A stretch of 64,000 nucleotides of DNA, taken from NCBI RefSeq assembly GCF_003970795.1, contig NZ_RWKW01000001.1:19770-83769 (forward strand), written 5' to 3'. Made by a program: the position numbers and the translations under genes. Under the pieces are notes generated by a model. It ran no database searches, was not told the origin of the DNA, and was given only the letters and a program-made list of their open reading frames with translations. Numbering within the stretch: the first letter of the stretch is position 1; each line of letters starts with the position of its first letter. The stretch comes from Aquibium carbonis (lineage in GTDB: Bacteria > Pseudomonadota > Alphaproteobacteria > Rhizobiales > Rhizobiaceae). Below are positions 36,997 through 47,359 of this stretch, piece after piece.

Positions 36997-37764
36997 ATGC
37001 CCACCCCCTCGCTCCGCACCGAGAACCTGACGATCCGCTTCGGCGGGCATGTAGCCGTCGATCACGTCACTTGCGCCTTTCAGCCGGGCGAGCTGACCGT
37101 GATCGTCGGCCCTAACGGCGCCGGAAAGACGACGTGGTTCAATCTCGTCTCGGGGCAGTTGAAGCCGAGCGAAGGCAAGGTGTTCAAGGGCGAGCACGAC
37201 ATCACCGGCCAGTCGCCGTCGGCGCGCGCCAAAGCGGGCATCGGCCGCGCCTTCCAGCTGACCAACCTGTTTCCCAAGCTTTCGGTGCTGGAGAACGTGC
37301 GGCTCGTCGTGCAGGCGCGCCGCGGCGTGGGGCCGAGGGCGCTGTCGCGCGCCGCCGCGCTGACCGACATCCGCGACGAGGCGATGGGATATCTCGAAAG
37401 TGCCCGCCTCGCCGACGTCGCCGACTATCCGGCCGCGGCGCTGCCGCATGGCGACCAGCGCAAGCTGGAAGTCGCGATGCTGATCGCCATGCAGCCCGAC
37501 ATCTTCATGTTCGACGAGCCGACCGCCGGCATGTCGGTGGACGAGGCGCCGGTGATCCTCGACCTGATCGCGGCGATCAAGAAAGACATGGCCAAGACCA
37601 TCCTGCTCGTCGAGCACAAGATGGACGTGGTGCGCGCCCTGGCCGACCGCATCATCGTGCTGCACAACGGCGAACTCGTCGCCGACGGCAAGCCTGACGA
37701 AGTGATGGCGCTGCCCATCGTGCGCGAGATCTATCTCGGCGTCGGCGCGGAGGACGAGGAATGA
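36997..37764 (+). CDS. ABC transporter ATPase, LivG-like
   Basis: This 255-residue ATP-binding subunit shows the Walker A motif GPNGAGKTTW near residues 36-45, a signature region with PHGDQRKLEVAML (a degenerate C motif, normal for LivG-like proteins), Walker B MFDEPTAGM and the switch histidine in VEHKMD. It belongs to the branched-chain importer of this operon. The ATG at 36997 is used here; a TTG eight codons earlier is possible. It overlaps the start of the second ATPase gene. Confidence 0.92.
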   Translation: MPTPSLRTENLTIRFGGHVAVDHVTCAFQPGELTVIVGPNGAGKTTWFNLVSGQLKPSEGKVFKGEHDITGQSPSARAKAGIGRAFQLTNLFPKLSVLENVRLVVQARRGVGPRALSRAAALTDIRDEAMGYLESARLADVADYPAAALPHGDQRKLEVAMLIAMQPDIFMFDEPTAGMSVDEAPVILDLIAAIKKDMAKTILLVEHKMDVVRALADRIIVLHNGELVADGKPDEVMALPIVREIYLGVGAEDEE

Positions 37765-38483
37765 GCGGCGCGATTCTGAGGCTCGACGACGTCCACACCG
37801 ACATCGCGCAGTACCACATCCTGCACGGCATCTCGATGAACGTGCCGGAAGGCGGCGTGCACGTGCTGCTCGGCCGCAACGGCGCGGGCAAGACGACGAC
37901 CTTGCGGACGATCATGGGCCTGTGGCGGGCGCGCAAGGGCGCGATCGTCTTTCGCCACCACGACATCACGGCCATGCCCACCCCCGACATCGCCAGGCTG
38001 GGCATCGCCTACGTGCCCGAGAACATGGGCATCTTCGGCGGGTTGACGGTGGAGGAGAACATGCGCCTCGCCTCCACCACCGGCCGCTTCGACGACGAGC
38101 GGCTGGGCCGCATCTTTTCGCTGTTTCCGGCCATCGAGAAGTTCTGGACCAGCCAGGCCAGTGGCCTTTCAGGCGGCCAGAAGCAGATGCTCGCCATCTC
38201 GCGCGCCATCGTCGAGCGCCGCGAGATGATCCTGATCGACGAGCCGACCAAGGGCCTGGCGCCGGCCATCATCCGCAACATGATCGGCGCCTTTCGCGAG
38301 ATCGCCAGGGAGACGACGATCCTCTTGGTTGAGCAGAATTTTCTCTTCGCCCGCTCGCTCGGCAGCGGGGTGGCGGTGATCGATGACGGCCGCATCGTGC
38401 ATTCGGGCGGCATGGCGGAACTCGCCGCCGACGAGGCGCTGCAGACACGGCTGCTCAGCCTGTCGCTGGCGGAACAGCACTGA
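37761..38483 (+). CDS. ABC transporter ATPase, LivF-like
   Basis: This is the 240-residue second ATP-binding subunit of the importer, with Walker A GRNGAGKTTT, the C motif LSGGQKQMLAISRA, Walker B LIDEPTKGLAP and the switch histidine replaced by Q in LVEQNFLF, as usual in LivF. It starts within the last codons of the LivG-like gene (ATGA overlap). Confidence 0.93.
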   Translation: MSGAILRLDDVHTDIAQYHILHGISMNVPEGGVHVLLGRNGAGKTTTLRTIMGLWRARKGAIVFRHHDITAMPTPDIARLGIAYVPENMGIFGGLTVEENMRLASTTGRFDDERLGRIFSLFPAIEKFWTSQASGLSGGQKQMLAISRAIVERREMILIDEPTKGLAPAIIRNMIGAFREIARETTILLVEQNFLFARSLGSGVAVIDDGRIVHSGGMAELAADEALQTRLLSLSLAEQH

Positions 38484-38507
38484 TGTCGAACGCGCGCACC
38501 AACACCA

Positions 38508-38629
38508 CCACCCCTGACCCCTCCCCGCAAGGGGGAGGGGGGCGAGCCGCGCCGCGTCAGGTCCTGCCACCCGTGGCCAGGCGCCCGGTCGGTGTAACCC
38601 TCCCCCTTGTGGGGAGGGGTGAGGGGTGG
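38508..38629. repeat. Palindromic repeat between LivF- and LivH-like genes
   Basis: The arms CCACCCCTGACCCCTCCCC... (38508-38540) and its inverse (38598-38629) match at all but a few positions. The element lies in the 202-base gap inside the transporter operon. Confidence 0.75.
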
Positions 38630-38685
38630 CGGTGTGCGAGCGATCAGGCTGTCAAAAAGCCGACCACATCGAACGGAGCCTGCCC

Positions 38686-39672
38686 ATGAACGCCGCTCTC
38701 GACCGCGTCGGAGGCGTCTATGCCCTGCCGGTGATCCTCGCGATCATCGCCTTTGCCGCCATCGGCTCGGCCTCGACCTGGGTAACGCTGACGGCCGCGG
38801 GGCTCGCCATGGGCATGATGATCTTTCTCATGGCGTCCGGCCTGTCGTTGATCTTCGGGCTGATGGACGTGCTCAACTTCGGCCACTCGGCCTTCGTTTC
38901 CTTCGGCGCCTTCATTGCCGCCTCGGTGCTCGCCGCCCTCGGCGTCTGGCTTGCCGCCGACAGCGTCCTTCTCAACCTCACCGCCCTGATGGCGGCCATT
39001 GCCGCCGCCACCGCATTCGGCGCGCTCGCCGGCTGGGGCTTCGAGCGGGTGATCGTCAAGCCGGTCTACAAGGACCACTTGCGCCAGATCCTGATCACGA
39101 TGGGCGCGCTGATCGTGGCCGAGCAGTTGCTGCTCGCCATCTGGGGCGGCACGCCGATCGCTGTCGCAAGGCCCGCCTTTCTCACCGGCTCGATCATCAT
39201 CGGCGACATTGCGATCGAATCGTACCGCATCTTCGCCCTGCTGCTTGGTCTCGTCGTCTACATTGCGATGTATTTTGCGCTGAACCGCACCCGCATCGGT
39301 CTGCTGATTCGCGCCGGCGTGGAAAACCGCGAGATGGTGGAGTCGCTCGGCTTTCGCATCGACCGGCTGTTCATCGGCGTCTTCATGGCGGGCTCGGCGC
39401 TGGCGGCGATGGGCGGGGCGATGTGGGCCGGCTACCAGAGCCTGATCACGCCGGCACTCGGGCAGGAACTGATGATCATCGTCTTCATCGTCGTCATCAT
39501 CGGCGGACTGGGCTCGATTCAGGGGTCGTTGCTCGGCGCGATCCTAGTCGGGCTCATGACCAACTATGTGGCCTTCCTGTTTCCCAAGCTGGCGCTGGCC
39601 TCGAACATGCTTCTGATGATGGCGGTGCTCTTGTGGCGGCCCTACGGGCTGAAACCGGCGGTGAAAGGGTGA
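38686..39672 (+). CDS. ABC transporter permease, LivH-like
   Basis: This 328-residue inner-membrane permease has about eight helices. Family motifs are GLSLIFGLMDVLNFGHSAFV near the second or third helix and the cytoplasmic EAA-like loop IRAGVENREMVESLGFRI, followed by GGLGSIQGSLLGAILVG. It forms the translocation pore with the LivM-like permease. The ATG at 38686 was chosen; a longer frame reaches into the palindromic repeat. Confidence 0.92.
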   Translation: MNAALDRVGGVYALPVILAIIAFAAIGSASTWVTLTAAGLAMGMMIFLMASGLSLIFGLMDVLNFGHSAFVSFGAFIAASVLAALGVWLAADSVLLNLTALMAAIAAATAFGALAGWGFERVIVKPVYKDHLRQILITMGALIVAEQLLLAIWGGTPIAVARPAFLTGSIIIGDIAIESYRIFALLLGLVVYIAMYFALNRTRIGLLIRAGVENREMVESLGFRIDRLFIGVFMAGSALAAMGGAMWAGYQSLITPALGQELMIIVFIVVIIGGLGSIQGSLLGAILVGLMTNYVAFLFPKLALASNMLLMMAVLLWRPYGLKPAVKG

Positions 39673-39703
39673 TGGGGATGAGAATGTCGTTCGAGGACAT
39701 GGC

Positions 39704-39843
39704 GGCGCCCCCTCCACCGCCTTCGGCGGTCCCCCTCCCCCGTGAACGGGGGAGGATACAGGGCGTGCCGGCGGAGCCGCTGCGGATCCTCCCCTGCGCA
39801 GCGGGGGAGGGGGACCACGCGAAGCGTGGTGGAGGGGGCTGCC
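39704..39843. repeat. Two inverted copies of the DUF559-flanking palindromic repeat
   Basis: The left arm (GCGCCCCCTCCACCGCC... to about 39755) and right arm (GATCCTCCCCTGCG... to 39843) are inverted copies of the element at 24597 and 25025. They fill most of the 220-base gap between the two permease genes. Confidence 0.8.
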
Positions 39844-39892
39844 CTAGCACAAGACGAACTGCGGGCAGCGGGGCGGAGGGGGGTGTGCCGGT

Positions 39893-40993
39893 ATGAGCGT
39901 CTCGTCCATCCCCGCAACGCCCGCACGCCGCATTCCCGTCGGCCGCATGGCTGTTTACGCCATCGTATTCGGCATCGGGCTCTGCCTTGCCTTCGCACCC
40001 TTCCTGTTCAAGGACGTGCGAGCGGCCGAAGTGGCGGCGCGGATCTGCATCTTCATCGTTCTGGTGGCGAGCTACGACCTCCTGATCGGCTACACCGGCA
40101 TCGTTTCCTTCGCCCACACGATGTTCTTCGGCCTCGGCGCCTATGGTGCCGCGATCGCGCTGAAGGCCTGGGGGCCGGGCTGGGATGCGATCCTGATCGG
40201 CGGCGGCGCGGGCGTGCTCGCGGCCCTCGTGCTGGCGGTTTTGATCGGGCTCCTGTCGCTGCGAGTGAAGGCGATCTTTTTCGCCATGGTGACGCTGGCG
40301 GCAGCCTCCGTCATGCTGGTGCTGGCGAGCCAGTTGTCCGACATCACGGGCGGCGAGGACGGCTTCACCTACCAGGCGCCCCGTCTCTTCTCGCCGGCCT
40401 TCAAGCTCTTCGAGGACGCCGACGGCAAGGTTCTGCGGCTATTCGAGGTTCCGCTGAACGGCAAGGTCGCGGCCTACTACTTCGTCTTTCTGTCGAGCTT
40501 CGTCCTGTTCCTCGTCATGATGCGCATCGTCGCCTCGCCGATGGGCACCGTGTTGCAGGCGATCCGCGAGAACGAGATGCGGGCCGAGGCGATCGGCTAC
40601 AAGGTCGTCGCGTACCGCACCGCCATCTTCTGCATCGCTGCCGTCATCGCGGCCCTGATCGGCGTCGTGCGCGCGGTCTGGCTGAAGTACACCGGTCCGG
40701 AAGTGGCGCTGTCCTTCCACATCATGATCGACATCCTGCTGATGGTCGTCATCGGCGGCATGGGAACGATCATAGGCGCGGTCATCGGCGTTGTCGTCAT
40801 GAGCCTCGCGCAGTTTTACCTGAAGGACCTGATGCAGGTGGCTGCCGACGCGACATCCGGCTTTCCGCTGCTGCCCGACCTGCTCAACCCGGACCGCTGG
40901 CTGCTCTGGCTCGGCGTGCTCTTCATCCTGCTCGTCTACTTTTTTCCCGCAGGCATCGCGGGGACCCTCATGAAAAAGGGAAGCGTCCGATGA
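39893..40993 (+). CDS. ABC transporter permease, LivM-like
   Basis: This 366-residue permease has about ten helices, including LLIGYTGIVSFAHTMFFGLGAYG, the loop IRENEMRAEAIGYKVVAYR and GGMGTIIGAVIGVVVMS. It is the second pore subunit of the branched-chain importer. Its stop overlaps the ATG of the following hydrolase gene. Confidence 0.92.
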   Translation: MSVSSIPATPARRIPVGRMAVYAIVFGIGLCLAFAPFLFKDVRAAEVAARICIFIVLVASYDLLIGYTGIVSFAHTMFFGLGAYGAAIALKAWGPGWDAILIGGGAGVLAALVLAVLIGLLSLRVKAIFFAMVTLAAASVMLVLASQLSDITGGEDGFTYQAPRLFSPAFKLFEDADGKVLRLFEVPLNGKVAAYYFVFLSSFVLFLVMMRIVASPMGTVLQAIRENEMRAEAIGYKVVAYRTAIFCIAAVIAALIGVVRAVWLKYTGPEVALSFHIMIDILLMVVIGGMGTIIGAVIGVVVMSLAQFYLKDLMQVAADATSGFPLLPDLLNPDRWLLWLGVLFILLVYFFPAGIAGTLMKKGSVR

Positions 40994-41823
40994 TCCCCCG
41001 CTCGACCTACGTGACCGCAGGGCGTCACGAGATGCACGTCACCGAATGGGGCGACCCGAGCAAGCCCGCACTCGTCATGTGGCACGGGCTCGCCCGCACC
41101 GGGCGGGACTTCGACGAAGCGGCGACTGCCCTCTCCGACAGCTATTTCGTTATCTGCCCGGACACATTGGGACGTGGACTGTCGAGCTGGTCCGCACCGG
41201 GTGGCGGCGACTATTCCTACGCGACGTTCGGCGCCACGGCATTGGCCGTTCTCGACCACTACGGCATCGGTGAATTGCGCTGGATCGGCACATCGATGGG
41301 CGGGCTTCTCGGAGTCACGCTGGCGGCGGGCGCGCTGAAGGACCGCATCACCCATCTCGTCATCAACGATATCGGCCCCGACATCCCCGAGGCCGGGACC
41401 GGCCGAATCGCATCCTATGTCGGCAACCCGCCAGTCTACGACACGGTGGCGGAACTCGAGGCCTGGCTGCGATCGAACTACGCCCCCTTCGGCCGCAACA
41501 GCGAAGCGTTCTGGCGCCGCATGGCCGACACTTCGACCCGCCGCACCGATGCCGGCAAGGTGACGGTGCACTACGACCCGCTGATCGTCACCCAGTTCAC
41601 CCTGCACAAGGGCGATCTCGACGTCTGGGACAAGTACGACGCGGTGACCGCGAAGACGCTGCTCCTGCGCGGCGAGACGTCCGACGTGCTATCTGCCGCT
41701 ACCGCCGAGACCATGACGACGCGGGGACCAAAACCCCGCCTCGTCACCATGCCCGACTGCGGCCACGCGCCGACGCTGACGAGCGCGGCCGAGATCGAGA
41801 TGCTTTGGGACTTCTTGGCGTAG
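40990..41823 (+). CDS. Alpha/beta hydrolase of the catabolic operon
   Basis: This 277-residue hydrolase has the nucleophile elbow IGTSMGGLLG, an HGLARTGRDF oxyanion segment, an RGETSDVLS strand holding the acid residue and the catalytic histidine in PDCGHAP. It overlaps the LivM-like gene (ATGA), so it belongs to the operon. It could hydrolyse an ester, lactone or ring-cleavage product of the imported substrate. The exact activity is open. Confidence 0.88.
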   Translation: MIPRSTYVTAGRHEMHVTEWGDPSKPALVMWHGLARTGRDFDEAATALSDSYFVICPDTLGRGLSSWSAPGGGDYSYATFGATALAVLDHYGIGELRWIGTSMGGLLGVTLAAGALKDRITHLVINDIGPDIPEAGTGRIASYVGNPPVYDTVAELEAWLRSNYAPFGRNSEAFWRRMADTSTRRTDAGKVTVHYDPLIVTQFTLHKGDLDVWDKYDAVTAKTLLLRGETSDVLSAATAETMTTRGPKPRLVTMPDCGHAPTLTSAAEIEMLWDFLA

Positions 41824-41830
41824 GGGCCAG

Positions 41831-42280
41831 CTAAGCTGCCGCCAGGATCTTCTCGATCTCCGGCACCGTGTGGTTGGTCAGCGTCTTCGCCACCTCGCCG
41901 ACGACGCGGTCGGAGACCTCCTTGTGCAGCTTTTTGCGCATTTCGCCCAGCACCTGCGGCTGTGCCACCAGAACGATCTTCTGGAACGTGCCTTTGTGCG
42001 CCAGCTTGTAGAGTCGGTTGGCGATCTCGTCGGCGAACCGCTCCTTCTCGAGCTGGTGCCAGTCGGTTTCGGCCACCGCGCTTCGATGTTCGCCCACTCC
42101 GTCATTGAGTCGTCCGGGACGATCCGTTCCTTGCTCGTGCGTCGATGGATTGTCGTGGTGCACTTCGCGCACGACCTGGAAGTTCGGGTAGAGCGCGTCG
42201 CCTTCGTTGCGAAGGAAGAGCGCCTTCTCGCCGTCGGCGACAAGGACCCACAGATCGTGTTCGAGCTTCATGGCTGACAT
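41831..42280 (-). CDS. Host attachment-type protein
   Basis: This 149-residue protein belongs to the family annotated as proteins required for attachment to host cells (first named in Agrobacterium). It shows the N-terminal strand WVLVADGEKALFLRN, a charged middle with DRPGRLND and a C-terminal half (FADEIANRLYKLAHKGTFQKIVLVAQPQVLGEMRKKL) resembling eRF1-like nuclease-type folds. There is no signal peptide, so a direct adhesive role is doubtful. The ATG at 42280 was chosen because GGAG lies about six bases upstream; starts at 42271 or 42292 are possible. Confidence 0.85.
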   Translation of the reverse strand: MSAMKLEHDLWVLVADGEKALFLRNEGDALYPNFQVVREVHHDNPSTHEQGTDRPGRLNDGVGEHRSAVAETDWHQLEKERFADEIANRLYKLAHKGTFQKIVLVAQPQVLGEMRKKLHKEVSDRVVGEVAKTLTNHTVPEIEKILAAA

Positions 42281-42563
42281 GATGGTCTCCATTGGTTTCA
42301 TGCTGGAGGATCCGAGCTTCGACACCTCTTCGCCTTGATCATGGTCAAGCGCGCGGTCGCGTGGCCTCCGTGGGAGAAACGTCGGGCTTTGTCGGCCGTT
42401 CCGGGGAGTGCGGCGGCGCCCACGCTGACGGCGGGAATGGTTTTGCGCATGGTCGCCAGGCAGGGGAAAACCGATTGCAGCCCCTCGCCGGCCGCAGGAC
42501 GCCATGCCTTCAGAACCATCGGCAACAGACCGATAATCCGGTTCGAACGTGGAGACGCACGCC

Positions 42564-43991
42564 ATGGCTGCCACAACTGCTAAACTGAACGCCTTCCCGG
42601 TCTTCATGAGAGTGGAGAAGCGGACGGTCGTGATCGTCGGCTCCGGCGACGAAGCACTCGCCAAGACACGCCTGCTCGCCCAATCCTCGGCCGAAATCCG
42701 CATCGTTGCGGAGGCGCCCGAGGCGGAACTCGTCGCCTTCGCTGCCGAGATCGGCGCCCAGCTCGTCGAGCAACCCTATTCCGCTGGTTCGCTTGAAGGC
42801 GCCTGTCTCGTCTTTGCGGCAACCGGCGATGAGGTTCTTGACGGCCGGGTCGTCGCCGATGCTAAAAAGCGTGCAATCCCGGTCAATGCCGTCGACCGGC
42901 CGCATCTGTGCGACTTCTTCACGCCCGCGCTGGTCAACCGCGCGCCGGTGGTGGTGGCGATCGGCACGGAGGGTGCGGGCCCGGTGCTGGCGCAGATGAT
43001 CCGCGCCAGGATCGATCGCATGCTGTCGCCCGCGCTCGGGCCGTTGGCCAGCCTCGCGGCAAGCTTGCGGGATCGGGTCGAGAAGCTGGTCCCGAAGGGC
43101 AGTGCGCGCCGCGCATTCTGGAGCGACTTTTTCGAGGGCGCACCGGCGCGTGCCATGGAGATCGGCCATATCGAGGAAGCGCGCGAGGCCGCCGCCGAGT
43201 TGATGCAGCGCCGCACCGAGGCGCGCGGCCATGTGGTGCTGGTCGGCGCGGGCCCAGGTGCGGAGGATCTCATCACCATCCGCGCGCAGCGGCTCCTCAT
43301 GCAGGCCGACGTGATCCTGTTCGACGCGCTGGTGCCTGATGCGGTGGTCGCCATGGGGCGCCGCGATGCCGAGCGTATTTCGGTCGGCAAGCGCAAGGGT
43401 TGCCATTCGAAAAAGCAGGAAGAGATCAACGACCTGATCGTCGATCTCGCCCGCGCCGGCAAGCGCGTGGTGCGGCTGAAGTCGGGCGATCCGCTGGTCT
43501 ATGGCCGCGCTGGCGAGGAGATCGCCGCGCTGCGCGAGGCCGGCATTTCCTATGAGATCGTGCCCGGAGTGACGGCCGCCTTTGCCGCCGCCGCCGACTT
43601 CGAGCTGCCGCTGACCCTGCGCGGGGTCGCCTCGTCGATGGTCTTCACCACCGGCCACGACCTGAAGGGTGCGGCTCTGCCCGATTGGGCACGGCTCGCC
43701 ATCTCCGGGGCGACGGTTGCGGTCTACATGGGCCGAACCATTGCCGCCCAGGTGGCCGGACGGCTGATCGAGGCGGGGCTGTCGCCCGACACGGGCGTCG
43801 CGGTGGTCGAGAACGCCAGCCTTGGCCAGCGCCGCCTTTTCCACGGCACGCTGGCCGACCTGCCGTCGATCGAGAACCGCACCGAGCTCGACGGGCCGGT
43901 GATGACCATCATCGGCGACGCGGTCGCCGGCGCCAATTTCGACTTGTCGACACCGCTTGCCGCACCGGTGCGGCTGCCGGTTGCCGCCTGA
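42564..43991 (+). CDS. cysG: Siroheme synthase (trifunctional CysG)
   Basis: CysG methylates uroporphyrinogen III twice, oxidises precorrin-2 and inserts iron to make siroheme for sulfite/nitrite reductase. The 475-residue product has an N-terminal NAD-binding dehydrogenase/ferrochelatase domain (about residues 1-210, with VVIVGSGDEALAKTRLL) and a C-terminal SUMT methyltransferase domain (LVGAGPGAEDLITIRAQR, GDPLVYGRAGEEI, GVTAAFAAAA). The ATG at 42564 follows GGAG at 42551; a GTG five codons upstream is an alternative. It leads the sulfate-reduction operon. Confidence 0.95.
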   Translation: MAATTAKLNAFPVFMRVEKRTVVIVGSGDEALAKTRLLAQSSAEIRIVAEAPEAELVAFAAEIGAQLVEQPYSAGSLEGACLVFAATGDEVLDGRVVADAKKRAIPVNAVDRPHLCDFFTPALVNRAPVVVAIGTEGAGPVLAQMIRARIDRMLSPALGPLASLAASLRDRVEKLVPKGSARRAFWSDFFEGAPARAMEIGHIEEAREAAAELMQRRTEARGHVVLVGAGPGAEDLITIRAQRLLMQADVILFDALVPDAVVAMGRRDAERISVGKRKGCHSKKQEEINDLIVDLARAGKRVVRLKSGDPLVYGRAGEEIAALREAGISYEIVPGVTAAFAAAADFELPLTLRGVASSMVFTTGHDLKGAALPDWARLAISGATVAVYMGRTIAAQVAGRLIEAGLSPDTGVAVVENASLGQRRLFHGTLADLPSIENRTELDGPVMTIIGDAVAGANFDLSTPLAAPVRLPVAA

Positions 43992-44001
43992 GGGTTCCGT
44001 C

Positions 44002-44310
44002 ATGAAAGTACTTACCGCAAATCGGCTGATCGATGGCGAAGTCGTCTGGTACGGCGCCGCCGAGGCCTGGATCGAGACGATCGACACCGCCCGTCTCGCC
44101 CGCGACAAGGCGTCCGAGGAGGCGCTCCAGAATGTGGGCAAGGCCGCACTCGCCGCCAACCTCGTGGTCGACGTCGAACTCATCGACGTCGAGCTCGTCG
44201 GCGGCCGCATCGTCCCGACACGCCTGCGCGAGCGAATCCGCGCCGCCGGGCCGACCAACCATCTCCACCACGGCAAGCAGGCGCGGCCAGATTTCGTGCC
44301 GGTGGCCTGA
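44002..44310 (+). CDS. DUF2849 protein of the sulfite reductase operon
   Basis: This 102-residue protein of the DUF2849 family (MKVLTANRLIDGEVVWY, then WIETIDTARLARDKASEEAL and a basic TRLRERIRAAGPTNH) is found almost only between cysG and cysI in alphaproteobacteria. It probably assists sulfite reductase, but no activity is known. It is 10 bases after cysG and 46 before cysI. Confidence 0.9.
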   Translation: MKVLTANRLIDGEVVWYGAAEAWIETIDTARLARDKASEEALQNVGKAALAANLVVDVELIDVELVGGRIVPTRLRERIRAAGPTNHLHHGKQARPDFVPVA

Positions 44311-44356
44311 GCCGGGTGATAAGCAAGACATCCCCCGTACGAGCAGGGAAGACCAA

Positions 44357-46001
<1,645 letters not shown>

Positions 46002-46027
<26 letters not shown>

Positions 46028-46754
46028 CGCGGAAGTCGATGCCGAGGCGGAAGCCGCCGGGCTCGAGGAGCGCTTTGGCCATCTCGATGCGCGCGACCTG
46101 ATCGCGCTTTCTATCGGCCGCTTCCGGCCGGGATCGCTCGCGGCTGTCTCGTCCTTCGGCGCGGATTCGGCCGTGCTGCTGCACATGCTCGCGCGCATTG
46201 ATCCGACGCTACCGGTGCTTTTTCTCGAGACCGGTAAGCATTTCAACGAGACGCTGCAGTACCGCGATGCGCTCGTAGCCGACTTCGGACTGCGCGACCT
46301 GCGCATCGTGGCGCCGCGACCCGAGCTTCTGGCGGTTCGCGACCCGGACGGGACGCTGCACCAGCGCGACACCGAAGCCTGCTGCGACGTGCGCAAGGTT
46401 GAGCCGATGGCGCGCGCCGTGGCGCCCTTCGATGCCTGGTTCACCGGCCGCAAGCGTCATCAGGCGGCGACGCGCGCCGGCCTGCCGGTTTTCGAGGCGG
46501 TGGGCGAACGCATCCGCATCAACCCGATGGCGAAGTGGACGACGGCCGATCTCGCTGCCTACATGCGAGAGCACCGGCTGCGCGAAAATCCGCTCGTCGC
46601 CTATGGCTATCTCTCGATCGGCTGCTTTCCCTGCACGCAGCCGGTCAAGGCGGGCGACGACCCGCGCGCCGGGCGATGGGCGGGCCAGGCCAAGACCGAA
46701 TGCGGCATCCACCTTTCCGGCCTCGACGATTCGCTGACGGCCTCCTCGCTCTGA
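46002..46754 (+). CDS. cysH: Adenylylsulfate (APS) reductase
   Basis: This 250-residue CysH-type enzyme reduces activated sulfate to sulfite using thioredoxin. The cysteine pattern CC (C127-C128) followed by CxxC (C208, C211) binds a [4Fe-4S] cluster, which marks the APS-specific form rather than the cluster-free PAPS reductase; the C-terminal catalytic cysteine is in KTECGIHL. It overlaps the last 26 bases of cysI and has AAGGAGG (45989-45994) inside the end of that gene. Thioredoxin (3969-4289) is the likely electron donor. Confidence 0.94.
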
Positions 46755-46758
46755 GACC

Positions 46759-47307
46759 ATGGGACAGACGATGATGACCGAACAGACCATCAACGCGCCG
46801 CGGCTCTGGACTCCAAGCGGATTCCGCGAGGACGGCTGGACGCATGCCGACAGTGCGGAGGCGCTGGAAAGCAACGCCGCGGTCATCCTTCCGCTGCCCG
46901 TTTGGCAGGCGCTCGACGCGGAGACGAAGGCGGCCAACCGCGACCGGATCGGCGTGCTGCTGGCGCCGGGCGAGCCGCTCGACGCGATCGTCGACGCGCT
47001 GTCCAGCCTGCCGCTCGTGGCACTGTCCTTTCCAGCCTTCAATGATGGCCGCAGCTACTCCAAGGCCGAGCTGTTGCGGTGCCGTCACGGGTTCAAGGGC
47101 GCGGTCCGTGCCTGTGGCCAGGTGCTGGTCGACCAGATATCGCACATGATCCGAACCGGGTTCGACGAACTCGAGGTCTCGCATCCGGTGGCGCTGAAGC
47201 GGCTGGAAGAGGGACGCGCGGGCGGGCTGCCGCTCTACTACCAGCCGACCGCCAAGGCCGAAACGCCCGAGGGCAAGTATGCCTGGCGACGCAAGCCGGC
47301 GGCATGA
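46759..47307 (+). CDS. DUF934 protein of the sulfate assimilation operon
   Basis: This 182-residue protein of the DUF934 family contains GVLLAPGEPLDAIVDALS and a middle section with LPLVALSFPAFNDGRSYSKAELLR and DQISHMIRTGFDELEVS. The family is regularly next to cysH and cysI and is thought to contribute to sulfite reduction; its chemistry is unknown. It starts 5 bases after cysH; internal ATGs at 46771 and 46774 are possible starts. Confidence 0.9.
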   Translation: MGQTMMTEQTINAPRLWTPSGFREDGWTHADSAEALESNAAVILPLPVWQALDAETKAANRDRIGVLLAPGEPLDAIVDALSSLPLVALSFPAFNDGRSYSKAELLRCRHGFKGAVRACGQVLVDQISHMIRTGFDELEVSHPVALKRLEEGRAGGLPLYYQPTAKAETPEGKYAWRRKPAA

Positions 47308-47359
47308 GGCAAGGGCGTCTGGCGACATCGTCCCCGCGCCGTGAACCCGGTGCGGTCGG

